A stretch of DNA of 64,000 bases from Clostridia bacterium (lineage in GTDB: Bacteria; Bacillota; Clostridia; Oscillospirales; Acutalibacteraceae): assembly GCA_017466365.1 (NCBI GenBank), contig JAFTUG010000016.1, forward strand, positions 124,001 through 188,000, given 5' to 3'. The notes under the pieces are model-generated. The model was not told where the DNA came from. It saw nothing but the letters and a program-made list of their open reading frames with translations, and did no database searches. The position numbers and the translations under genes were made by a program. Below, piece by piece: positions 43,517 to 50,245 of this stretch; within the stretch, counting starts at the first letter, position 1; every line of letters begins with the position of its first letter.

Positions 43517-44008
43517 TCAGATTTTGAGCTTTTCGATTTTCCACTCTCTTGCTTTAGGCGAAAGAGGGTGTGAAAAAGGACTCCCGTTTTTATCAATGAT
43601 TGTGTAGAGCTTATCTTTGTAGTCTGAAAGCATTTCAAGCATTGAGTCTTTGTGTTCCTGATGTGCCGTGTTTCTGCCGAAAGCAATCAAGATGATGTCT
43701 GCTTCAGAGCATTCCTGCAACACAACAGAACTGTTTACTCTGTCGCATTTCGGAACTTCCGAGTTGAGTTGAGAAAAGATGTTTATGATTGAAACAGAGC
43801 CAAATCCATTTTTTATTGCACCGTTTCTTACGAGCATTGTTGTTTGGTCAAGGATGAATTCATCTGCCGTGCTTGGGTAGGTCATCAGGATGGCACAAGA
43901 TTTCTTTTTCTTATCCCATTCCATTTTAAGACAGTATCTGTGCTTTGAGTCTTTGCTGAAAACGGCTGTTGTTTTTATTTCGCTTATTCTTTCAACGGTG
44001 TTATTCAT
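43517..44008 (-). CDS. DUF1643 protein
   Basis: A 163-residue member of the DUF1643 family: TTAVFSKDSKHRYCLKMEWDKKKKSCAILM, MTYPSTAD (the usual MLNPSTAD motif), then VSIINIFSQ and ILIAFGRNTAHQEHKD. The family is common in phages and mobile islands and has no proven role. AAGGAG lies upstream; three bases separate it from the previous gene, so the genes form an operon. Confidence 0.85.
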   Translation of the reverse strand: MNNTVERISEIKTTAVFSKDSKHRYCLKMEWDKKKKSCAILMTYPSTADEFILDQTTMLVRNGAIKNGFGSVSIINIFSQLNSEVPKCDRVNSSVVLQECSEADIILIAFGRNTAHQEHKDSMLEMLSDYKDKLYTIIDKNGSPFSHPLSPKAREWKIEKLKI

Positions 44009-44010
44009 TT

Positions 44011-44415
44011 TTACACTCCTTGTTCAAAAATCAAAAATTCCTCACGGTCAACATTTAAGAGCATATTTGCTTCAAGCTCTTTGTTGCATATACCCTCTGT
44101 GCATACAATATCAACCGCATAATCGTTATTTAAAACAACACAGCCGAAAAGAACATTAAATTCTTCTCGGCTGTTAAATATGTGTATTTTTGTAACGTTC
44201 TCAAATGTTATATCGGATGGTTTGCTGTTAATTCCTGCTTCGGTCAGTTCTTCAACATCGGAAATACCCTCAATTAAAAATATCGAGCCGAAACAAGTTA
44301 AGTTTTCAGTTTTTAATGATTGGGAAAGCACACTCAACCTCTTACGCAGGTAGAATTCCATCCGCTCATCAATTCGGGGATTGTCAAGGTCTTTTAAACT
44401 GTCAATCTTAATCAT
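44011..44415 (-). CDS. element protein of unknown function
   Basis: A 134-residue soluble protein beginning MIKIDSLKDLDNPRIDERMEFYLRKRL. The ATG at 44415 follows GAGGGCAAAGA and overlaps the stop of the tiny gene upstream; the longer frame to 44478 is the shadow of that gene. The central stretch SIFLIEGISDVEELTEAGI and the strand/helix alternation resemble no family I can name. Confidence 0.7.
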   Translation of the reverse strand: MIKIDSLKDLDNPRIDERMEFYLRKRLSVLSQSLKTENLTCFGSIFLIEGISDVEELTEAGINSKPSDITFENVTKIHIFNSREEFNVLFGCVVLNNDYAVDIVCTEGICNKELEANMLLNVDREEFLIFEQGV

Positions 44416-44548
44416 TCTTTGCCCTCTTATTCTTCGGCAGTTTAGTTCCGCAATAAAGTGACATAGCAGTACAAACACCGCTTATGAACATTTCTATTGC
44501 ATAGGATGTTGCGACGGTTGTTGCGGTAGTCAAAAAGGCGGTTATCAT
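44408..44548 (-). CDS. 46-residue hydrophobic protein
   Basis: Read directly: ATG at 44548 after GGGGGCAGATAA; MITAFLTTATTVATSYAI then EMFISGVCTAMSLYCG and a basic end LPKNKRAKND. One long hydrophobic segment suggests a membrane protein. Its start overlaps the stop of the 29-codon gene (ATGA) and its stop overlaps the start of the gene at 44415, so three genes are translationally coupled. Confidence 0.6.
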   Translation of the reverse strand: MITAFLTTATTVATSYAIEMFISGVCTAMSLYCGTKLPKNKRAKND

Positions 44549-44634
44549 TTATCTGCCCCCTTTCTCAAGACTTTTTTGTCTGTTACGGCTATGACACTAA
44601 AGCCTATAACAAATCCCATAATAAAATATTGCAT
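44545..44634 (-). CDS. 29-residue membrane peptide
   Basis: Read directly: ATG at 44634 after AAGGAGGAAAT; MQYFIMGFVIGFSVIAV followed by TDKKVLRKGADK. A single hydrophobic helix with a basic C terminus, like small holin- or toxin-type peptides, though no family is recognised. Stop and next start overlap as ATGA. Confidence 0.55.
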   Translation of the reverse strand: MQYFIMGFVIGFSVIAVTDKKVLRKGADK

Positions 44635-44652
44635 ATTTCCTCCTTATAGATA

Positions 44653-44684
44653 TAAAAATAACCCCATCGCATAAGCAATGGGGA
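44653..44684 (-). terminator. rho-independent terminator or attenuator
   Basis: On the minus strand, CCCCAT-tgcttatgcg-ATGGGG followed by TTATTTTTAT, between the 65-codon gene and the 29-codon gene. Confidence 0.75.
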
Positions 44685-44700
44685 AAATATTGTGTGTTGA

Positions 44701-44898
44701 TTAAAAACGAGATACAAAGTTTGGGCACTTAAACCATGCATCCCTAATGATTCCGTTTAATGTGCAAGGGTATTTTTCGGAAGGGTCAAAAGAAGCGAAT
44801 AAACGTCCTTCAATTTTTAAAGAACGTGGTCCTAACCCATTGTTATAGTTTCTGCAAAAAGCACATACCCTTGATTCCTTGCTATAAATTTTTTGCAT
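44701..44898 (-). CDS. small Cys-containing protein
   Basis: A 65-residue protein starting MQKIYSKESRVCAFCRNYNNG. Start at 44898 after GGGAGGAATTTTT; the frame continues to 45021 without a ribosome site. CAFC plus two later cysteines (PCTLNG, KCPNF) could bind zinc. Unknown role. Confidence 0.68.
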   Translation of the reverse strand: MQKIYSKESRVCAFCRNYNNGLGPRSLKIEGRLFASFDPSEKYPCTLNGIIRDAWFKCPNFVSRF

Positions 44899-44917
44899 AA
44901 AAATTCCTCCCAATGTC

Positions 44918-45106
44918 TTATTTCTTTTTCCATACTTCGTAGCATTTGGGGCATACGGGAAGTCCTTCGAGTTTTTTCTTATGTGTATTACACACCCATT
45001 TCTGACAGTATGCACATACATCCAAATCTCTTATGTAAAACTTCCTTCTGCAAGTGCCACAAAGACCGTATCCGTTTTGGTCAAGCGTTGTTGTATTAGT
45101 TCCCAT
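44918..45106 (-). CDS. small double zinc-finger protein
   Basis: A 62-residue protein with CGTC, CAYC, C-x3-H (CNTHKKK) and CPKC, enough ligands for two zinc sites. AAGGTG lies upstream. Neighbouring genes on both sides are 12-20 bases away, so this is one operon. Nucleic-acid or protein binding is plausible; no family name is certain. Confidence 0.72.
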   Translation of the reverse strand: MGTNTTTLDQNGYGLCGTCRRKFYIRDLDVCAYCQKWVCNTHKKKLEGLPVCPKCYEVWKKK

Positions 45107-45118
45107 TCAAAATTCACC

Positions 45119-45388
45119 TTATTTGTTGTGTCTTGATTTGTACTCGTTATAAGCAGCTTGTTTTTCAATTGATGAATAAGAACCGCCCCTGCTTGTAGCT
45201 ATATCTTTGAGCTGTTTATCTGTTTTATCTGCCATTCGAGCCTCGGCTTTATTCATTTTATCCTGCTGTTCATAAGCATAGTTTTCTAACTTGCCTAATC
45301 CTTCTTGTGCTTTGCCGTATACTTTTTGATATTTTTCATTATTTTCAAAAATGGCATTTAAAATACCGCCTATTATTTCAAAGAGCAT
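45119..45388 (-). CDS. small coiled-coil protein of unknown function
   Basis: An 89-residue protein starting MLFEIIGGILNAIFEN, then a charged helical region (AQEGLGKLENYAYEQQDKMNKAEARMADKTDKQLKD). Start at 45388 after GGAAGGTG. The hydrophobic first helix may touch the membrane. Confidence 0.65.
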   Translation of the reverse strand: MLFEIIGGILNAIFENNEKYQKVYGKAQEGLGKLENYAYEQQDKMNKAEARMADKTDKQLKDIATSRGGSYSSIEKQAAYNEYKSRHNK

Positions 45389-45406
45389 TGTCACACCTTC
45401 CGATGA

Positions 45407-45679
45407 TTATTTTTTTGCTATTTCTCTTATTCTTCTTTCAGAATAGCCGTACTTCTTCGCAAGTTCTTTGCTGTTTTTACCGTTGTATTCTTTTTTGATT
45501 TTCTTTGCTATGTATTTTTTGTCAAGTAAAGTCATTGGAAATGTTATTTGCTGACCTTTGAACATCGAATAGAATTGCAAAGTGACATCAATTCCGAATA
45601 CATTTTTTAATTCATCATATATGCCGTTTAAATTGTCGAAATCAGAGTCGATAACAACCATCTCCAATACTTTTGTCAT
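45407..45679 (-). CDS. Mor-like transcriptional activator
   Basis: A 90-residue member of the Mor (Mu middle-operon regulator) type: DLNGIYDELKNVFGIDVTLQFYSMFKGQQITFPMTLLDKKYIAKKI, then the HTH YNGKNSKELAKKYGYSERRIREIAKK. First gene of the element's transcription unit, next to attR. The start is uncertain: ATG 45679 lies right behind a TATAAT-like box, suggesting a short or absent leader; ATG 45661 and 45709 are alternatives. It probably drives the rest of the element. Confidence 0.8.
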   Translation of the reverse strand: MTKVLEMVVIDSDFDNLNGIYDELKNVFGIDVTLQFYSMFKGQQITFPMTLLDKKYIAKKIKKEYNGKNSKELAKKYGYSERRIREIAKK

Positions 45680-45696
45680 AATTATAATATAGGCAG

Positions 45697-45735
45697 TTGG
45701 AAATTTCATTGGAAAAAACTCTTATAAATTTCCAA
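45697..45735. promoter_or_regulatory. inverted repeats upstream of the Mor-like gene
   Basis: TTGGAAATTT (45697-45706) and AAATTTCCAA (45726-45735) are exact complements, and a further TTGGAAA starts at 45709. A TATAAT-type box lies just downstream on the minus strand. Candidate operator for the Mor-like protein. Confidence 0.6.
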
Positions 45736-45753
45736 ATATATCCTGATGTATAA

Positions 45754-45792
45754 AAAAGCACGCTCGGTGCATCAAGCAAAGAGCGTGCTTTT
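45754..45792. terminator. bidirectional hairpin near attR
   Basis: AAAAGCACGCTC / GAGCGTGCTTTT with a 15-base loop and T runs on both sides. It would insulate the element from outside transcription. Confidence 0.7.
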
Positions 45793-45851
45793 ATCAATAA
45801 TAAATTTAATTGTATCTATTGAAATCTGTTTAAGTAAATAGTATAATCCAT

Positions 45852-45879
45852 ATAAATGCTATATTTTTATTGCATTTAT
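45852..45879. repeat. 8-bp inverted repeat near attR
   Basis: ATAAATGC (45852-45859) and GCATTTAT (45872-45879) lie 70-110 bases inside the attachment site, a reasonable place for an accessory recombination site; this is inference. Confidence 0.45.
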
Positions 45880-45951
45880 GCTTGGAATGAAAGCGTGGAT
45901 TTGAAAACCCTGAAGGCAAGTATCAAAAAACGGTGAATGCCGTGGGTACTG

Positions 45952-45965
45952 GTTAACGTCCACCA
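45952..45965 (+). repeat. right attachment site (tRNA-Val 3' end copy)
   Basis: GTTAACGTCCACCA, identical to 38564-38577. The bases before it differ, so the copied core is 14 bp. Confidence 0.88.
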
Positions 45966-45967
45966 TC

Positions 45968-45994
45968 AAAAGCACGCTTTGGCGTGCTTTTTTT
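45968..45994 (+). terminator. original tRNA-Val terminator, displaced by the insertion
   Basis: AAAGCACGC-tttg-GCGTGCTTT followed by TTTTTC, two to three bases after the right attachment site. Confidence 0.8.
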
Positions 45995-46000
45995 CTTTGT

Positions 46001-46028
46001 TTGACACATTTTTTAATTATGATATAAT
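46001..46028 (+). promoter_or_regulatory. sigma-A-type promoter of the sigma-factor gene
   Basis: TTGACA (46001-46006), 16-base spacer, TATAAT (46023-46028). Confidence 0.8.
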
Positions 46029-46064
46029 AAATTGTATAAATTTGAAGCAAAGAGGTGATATATA

Positions 46065-46610
46065 TTGATTAGCTGTGAGAGGGCTGCCGAAATAGCGGAG
46101 TTATACTATGAAGATATATATCATTTTTGTTTGTCGAGAATCAAGGATGAAGAATATGCTTCGGACACCACGCAGGAGGTTTTTCTTTTTTTTCAGGAGA
46201 AAAGCGGTGCGCTTGAAGACAGATATATAAAGACGTGGCTTTTTTCGGTTGCGGATAAAAAGATAAAGGAAAAATTCAGAGAAATAGCTAAGCGCGAAAA
46301 AAGCCTTATATTTAATAATTTCGGCGGCAAATCCTTAACGGAAATAACAACCGAAATTGAATATGATGACCTGATAACGGCGCAGGATATTGAAGACAAG
46401 AAGGCGGATATATTAGCTTCATTGACAGATAAAGAGCTTGAGCTTTTTGAAATGGTTTACACAAAGCATAAAAAATATAGTGAGCTTGCAAAGTCATTGA
46501 ACATTTCGGAAAATGCCGCAAGAACGAGAGTACACAGACTGAATTTGAAAATAAAAGAGAAAATTATATATGCATTTATGGTTGTTTTGCTGGTTATTAT
46601 GAAAATTTAA
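46065..46610 (+). CDS. ECF-type RNA polymerase sigma factor
   Basis: Directs RNA polymerase to a stress regulon. It has 181 residues; TTG start after AGAGGTG. Region 2 is YEDIYHFCLSRIKDEEYASDTTQEVFLFF and region 4 is LASLTDKELELFEMVYTKHKKYSELAKSLNISENAARTRVHRLNLKIKEKI. The extreme C terminus is hydrophobic (IYAFMVVLLVIMKI), unusual for a sigma factor and possibly a membrane contact. It is followed by its probable anti-sigma gene. Confidence 0.87.
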   Translation: MISCERAAEIAELYYEDIYHFCLSRIKDEEYASDTTQEVFLFFQEKSGALEDRYIKTWLFSVADKKIKEKFREIAKREKSLIFNNFGGKSLTEITTEIEYDDLITAQDIEDKKADILASLTDKELELFEMVYTKHKKYSELAKSLNISENAARTRVHRLNLKIKEKIIYAFMVVLLVIMKI

Positions 46611-46737
46611 GGACTATACGAAAAAAATTTAAAATTTTTTTGAAAATTTTTTGTAACAAAGCGTATTTTTCGTCATTAATATATGAAGGAGGTAAATACG
46701 TTTTGCAAATTATGATTAACAGGAGGTGAAAAAATCC

Positions 46738-47538
46738 ATGGGAAACGGATATGATTCAGGCTTTGCAAAGCAGAGCTTAAAGGATAAGCTTACGGCTATT
46801 ATTTTGCTTGAATCTTCAAAGTCTTACGAGGAAATGGATGGCGACCTTGTAACGGAATGCGTTGATTTTCTCATGGAGCTTGAAGGAAAAGAAAAACTTA
46901 CAAACGAAGAAATCTGCAGAAGGGTTCAAAATATACCTTTCAAGGGCAAATCCGAAAATAATCAGCCTGCCAAGAAGAAAATAAGGACTAAAGTCCTTGT
47001 GGCAATAGCCGCCACACTTGCGGTTTTGATTACGCTTTTTGGTATTGTCGGTCTTGCTTCAGGTGATACTTTTGATATGCTTTTGAGAAAACTGGGCAAT
47101 GAGTTTTCAGCTTTATTTGATGAAGGTCCCATTGAGCTCGACGGCAGAACACTATACTTATCTGACGAAGAAAAGGCATATTCATCGATAAAAGCTCTTG
47201 TTGAAGCTGAAGGAACAGAGCTGCTTTATCCGTCATGGATGCCTGAAAATGAAAAGATTATCGAAATTTTTTATGATTCAACAAATGGCATAGGGGAGTA
47301 TATCTTGCAGTGTAACAATACTCTCCACAGTATAAATATTACTGTCAATTGCAAAGTGGCCGAAGATATAAAAAATACTTGTGCCGAAAAAGAAATTGAC
47401 GGTAAGACTGTGTATTATTTTACCTCGGCTCAATATGTTCAAGCGAACTTTGAGTACAAGAATAATGCTTATGCCGTTAAAGCAGATTCCGAAGAAAATC
47501 TTTTCAAAATAATTAAAAATTTAGAGGAGATTACATAA
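46738..47538 (+). CDS. membrane DUF4367 protein, probable anti-sigma factor
   Basis: A 266-residue single-pass protein. A cytoplasmic N-terminal domain (1-80) is followed by a membrane segment (VLVAIAATLAVLITLFGIVGLA) and an outer domain ending with a DUF4367-type stretch (VYYFTSAQYVQANFEYKNNAYAVKADSEENLFKII). Position and topology fit an anti-sigma factor that holds the upstream ECF factor. Start ATG 46738 after GGAGG; the GTG at 46726 overlaps that site. Confidence 0.78.
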   Translation: MGNGYDSGFAKQSLKDKLTAIILLESSKSYEEMDGDLVTECVDFLMELEGKEKLTNEEICRRVQNIPFKGKSENNQPAKKKIRTKVLVAIAATLAVLITLFGIVGLASGDTFDMLLRKLGNEFSALFDEGPIELDGRTLYLSDEEKAYSSIKALVEAEGTELLYPSWMPENEKIIEIFYDSTNGIGEYILQCNNTLHSINITVNCKVAEDIKNTCAEKEIDGKTVYYFTSAQYVQANFEYKNNAYAVKADSEENLFKIIKNLEEIT

Positions 47539-47539
47539 T

Positions 47540-47929
47540 ATGAAAAAAATAATTGCACTTATCATGGCTGTTGTTTCGGTATTTTCCGTTATGACAATTT
47601 CGGCTTATGCGCAGAATATCGAGGAAGAAACAGTTACCGTAACCGTTGAAAATACAGATTTTATTTTCAACTCAAATACCACAGAGGAATTCCGCAGCAA
47701 GTTTATTGCTTCTTATTTAAACCCTGTTGATGACGGTGCAGAGACTTACGGACTTACCTGCACTCTTTTCGGTCACAAGCTTGAATCCTCTATTGTAACA
47801 AGCGTAACTCACAAGGTCAGGACAATAGCTCCCAGATGTTTGCAGGAAAAATATAATGTTGAAACCTGCACAAGATGCGACTACACAAATAAAACATTAA
47901 TCAGCAGCACTTATATCAGCTGCTGCTGA
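47540..47929 (+). CDS. small exported Cys-rich protein
   Basis: A 129-residue protein with signal peptide (residues 1-24, ending TISAYA). After an acidic/Thr segment there is TCTLFGHKLESSIVTSVTHKVRT, then RCLQEKYNVETCTRCDYTNKTL and a C-terminal ISCC. Six cysteines lie in the last 75 residues, enough for disulphides or a metal site. It begins one base after the anti-sigma stop, so it is made with the regulatory pair. I do not recognise a named family; signal, sensor ligand or wall protein are all possible. Confidence 0.72.
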   Translation: MKKIIALIMAVVSVFSVMTISAYAQNIEEETVTVTVENTDFIFNSNTTEEFRSKFIASYLNPVDDGAETYGLTCTLFGHKLESSIVTSVTHKVRTIAPRCLQEKYNVETCTRCDYTNKTLISSTYISCC

Positions 47930-47937
47930 ACCAAAAA

Positions 47938-47976
47938 GACCGTGTCTGCTTTTGCAGGCACGGTCCTGTTTTTTAT
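47938..47976 (+). terminator. rho-independent terminator
   Basis: GACCGTG-tctgcttttgcagg-CACGGTC followed by CTGTTTTTTATT; ends the sigma operon. Confidence 0.9.
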
Positions 47977-47985
47977 TCAATTCAA

Positions 47986-48846
47986 TCAAACTTCAATCAG
48001 ATTATATTCTCTTGTGCCGTAGCCGAGTTCTGCGGCGGCTTCAATGGTGTGAATGCCGTTGCGGCTTTCAATTCTTTCAATAAGATGAGGCTTGCCGGGG
48101 TCAGAGCAGGCATAGACGAGGTCGATGCAAGCCTGATCAATTGCAATCGGGTCATCGGAAACAAGAATGCCGATATCGGCAATGCAGGGATCCTCCGCCT
48201 TTGCGCAGCAATCGCAGTCAACGCTCATGTTTTTCATAACATTGACATAAACAATGTTTCCCTTGAACAAATCAACAACCGATTTTGCGGCATCTGCCAT
48301 TGATTCAAGGAAGGAATCGTGGTCAGAAGTCCAGAAATTTGCTGGGTTGCCCACACCGTGAATATAGCCCTTGCCGTATGACGAAGCAACGCCGATTGAA
48401 AGCTGCTTTATTGCTCCGCCGTAGCCGCCCATGGGATGACCCTTAAAATGGGAAAGCACAAGCATTGAATCATAGTTTGCAATATTTTTGCCGACAAAAT
48501 TCTTTTTTATCATTTTACCATCGGGAATATCAAGCTCAAGGTCGGGACCTTCGGCATCAAGAAGGTCAACGGGAAAGATATTCCAGCCGTGTTCTTTAAA
48601 AAGCTCAAGGTGCTTTTCGGTGGTGTTTCTTGCACCGTCATATGCCGTGTTGCATTCCGTAACCGTGCCGCCTACATGGTCAATAATCGGTTTCCAAAAA
48701 TCGGGCTTCAGGAAATTCTGGTTGCCTTTTTCGCCTGAATGAACTTTGATTGCAACCCTGCCGTTAAGCTCCTTGCCGAGCATTTTATAAAGCTCAAGCA
48801 CCTTTTCGGGTGAAATTACTTTTGAAAAATAAACATTTGCGCTCAT
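47986..48846 (-). CDS. DUF362 protein
   Basis: A 286-residue soluble protein of the DUF362 family: GRVAIKVHSGEKGNQNFLKPDF near the start, NYDSMLVLSHFKGHPMGGYGGAIKQLSIG in the middle, and DCDCCAKAEDPCIADIGILVSDDPIAIDQACIDLV. Many relatives carry ferredoxin clusters or sit near them; here only one CxC-C group is seen. The biochemical role is unknown. The ATG at 48846 follows GAAAGGAG; the longer frame extends into the promoter region. Confidence 0.85.
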   Translation of the reverse strand: MSANVYFSKVISPEKVLELYKMLGKELNGRVAIKVHSGEKGNQNFLKPDFWKPIIDHVGGTVTECNTAYDGARNTTEKHLELFKEHGWNIFPVDLLDAEGPDLELDIPDGKMIKKNFVGKNIANYDSMLVLSHFKGHPMGGYGGAIKQLSIGVASSYGKGYIHGVGNPANFWTSDHDSFLESMADAAKSVVDLFKGNIVYVNVMKNMSVDCDCCAKAEDPCIADIGILVSDDPIAIDQACIDLVYACSDPGKPHLIERIESRNGIHTIEAAAELGYGTREYNLIEV

Positions 48847-48945
48847 GGAAAACTCTCCTTTCGATGATATTATTATGCTATCATATTTCCGGTTATATTT
48901 CAAGATGATTGACATTTGTTATTAATTAAAGTATAGTTTTATAAA

Positions 48946-49310
48946 CAGCGATATACGCCTTACGGCGTGCGATATATTGCTTCGCAATACGATATTTCCT
49001 TCGGAAGCGATATATTCCTGACGGAATGTTAAGGATAGGCTCCGCCTATGACCATTTTAATTGCTGACGCAAAAGCTGATTTTAAACCCCTCCGCCTCGC
49101 TATGCTCGGCACCTCCCCTGAAGTGGAGGCTAATTAAACAACAATCTTCCTGCATAAAAGAAACTGACTGTTTAGGCTCCTTAGAAAAGGAGCTGTCCGT
49201 AGGACTGAGGATTGATTTCAGTTTTTTCGGAGCAATATACAAAAAGCGTCGCAGACCCTTAATTGCGAATTACGCATTACGAATTGCGAATTGATTCAGG
49301 GTAGTAACTA
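48946..49310. repeat. gene-free stretch of palindromes and dispersed repeats
   Basis: From 48950 to 49050 a chain of small palindromes (CGCCTTACGGCG, TTGCTTCGCAA, TTCCTTCGGAA, TTCCTGACGGAA, AGGCTCCGCCT) is joined by GATATA-type spacers. At 49088-49130 a CCTCCGCCTCGC..CTCCCCTGAAGTGGAGG unit follows; near 49169-49215 an AGGCTCCTTAGAAAAGGAGCTG..CTGAGGATTG unit; near 49262-49293 an AATTGCGAATT / ACGAATTGCGAATT unit. No accepted gene. Confidence 0.7.
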
Positions 49311-49373
49311 ATCCATAAACTTCGCTGTTCACAAAAGTATACTTTACTTCATAACTACAGGGAGGATAATAAT

Positions 49374-50078
49374 ATGTCAGATAAAAAAGTATGCATGATT
49401 GCTCACAGAGGCTACAGCTCAAAATACCCCGATAACACGGAAATTGCTTTTATAAAGGCTGCCGAAAACGGCTCGGGCGGAGCAGAAACCGATGTTCGCA
49501 TCACTAAAGACGGCGTTTTTGTTACAAACCATAACGATGAAGTGACATTTTTCGACGGAACGGAAATGCTTGTTGCAGAGCATACCTATGCCGAGCTTAC
49601 CGCAAAGCCTTTGGAAAATGATGAATCGGATGATGTTGTTTATCTCTGCACCTTTGAGAGATACCTCGAAATAATGAAAGAAAACAACATGATTTGCTTT
49701 ATTGAGCTTAAGGGCGAATATACACAGGAGCAGGTAAGGGCTGTTTTTGAAATGTGCGAAAAGGTCTATGACCTCAAAAAATGCATTATGCAGTCATTTG
49801 AATTTGATAATCTCATAAAGGCGCGTGAAATGTTCCCCGAGCTTCCGCTTATGTTTACCTACGGCTCATCAAAAGACGGCGACTACAAACGCTGTCTTGA
49901 ATACGGTTTTTCGCTCGATGCATACTATAAAAATATCACAGAAGAAATGATTAAGGAATTCCATGAAAAGGGTCTTGAGGTTGCTCTGTGGACGGTCAAC
50001 AGCAAGGTTGCTCTTGATTACTGTCTTACTCTCGGCGTCGATTATATCGAATCCGACTGTTTCGGCGGAAATGAATAA
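49374..50078 (+). CDS. glycerophosphodiester phosphodiesterase
   Basis: Hydrolyses glycerophosphodiesters to glycerol-3-phosphate and an alcohol, recycling lipid or teichoic-acid head groups. A 234-residue TIM-barrel: IAHRGYSSKYPDNTEIAF (usual PENT is PDNT here), GAETDVRITKDGVFVTNHNDEV with E-x-D and HND metal ligands, and a C-terminal VALWTVNSKVALDY..GVDYIESD. No signal peptide, so cytoplasmic. Confidence 0.92.
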   Translation: MSDKKVCMIAHRGYSSKYPDNTEIAFIKAAENGSGGAETDVRITKDGVFVTNHNDEVTFFDGTEMLVAEHTYAELTAKPLENDESDDVVYLCTFERYLEIMKENNMICFIELKGEYTQEQVRAVFEMCEKVYDLKKCIMQSFEFDNLIKAREMFPELPLMFTYGSSKDGDYKRCLEYGFSLDAYYKNITEEMIKEFHEKGLEVALWTVNSKVALDYCLTLGVDYIESDCFGGNE

Positions 50079-50085
50079 AATTTTT

Positions 50086-50115
50086 GAGAGGTTGCTTATG
50101 CGACCTCTTTTTTTG
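50086..50115 (+). terminator. rho-independent terminator
   Basis: AGAGGTTGC-ttat-GCGACCTCT (one mismatch) followed by TTTTTTT. Confidence 0.85.
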
Positions 50116-50245
50116 AGTGTTTTTTCATATTTTTGCGAATAATATATAAATATTAATTTATTCGTAATATTTTTTTAATTGCTTTTACACTTATATAATG
50201 CTATAATTTTAAACGGCATAAATTACCTTGATGGGGGGAAAGCAC

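Larger units (their letters stand above)
38564..45965 (-). mobile_element. 7.4 kb integrated element in tRNA-Val
   Basis: GTTAACGTCCACCA, the 3' end of tRNA-Val (38564-38577), recurs exactly at 45952-45965, next to what looks like the original tRNA terminator (45968-45994). The DNA between carries genes only on the minus strand: Mor-like regulator, small proteins, two zinc-finger proteins, two tiny membrane proteins, DUF1643 protein, DUF927-like ATPase, unknowns and a serine recombinase. Several genes are AT-richer than the flanks. No structural phage, relaxase or conjugation genes are seen. It is best described as a plasmid-like or satellite integrative element; activity is unknown. Confidence 0.85.

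Noticed and set aside
38564-45965. Complete prophage
   Set aside because: No terminase, portal, capsid, tail or lysin genes are visible in 7.4 kb.
48946-49055. CRISPR array
   Set aside because: Repeats are not identical, spacers are too short and no cas genes are nearby.
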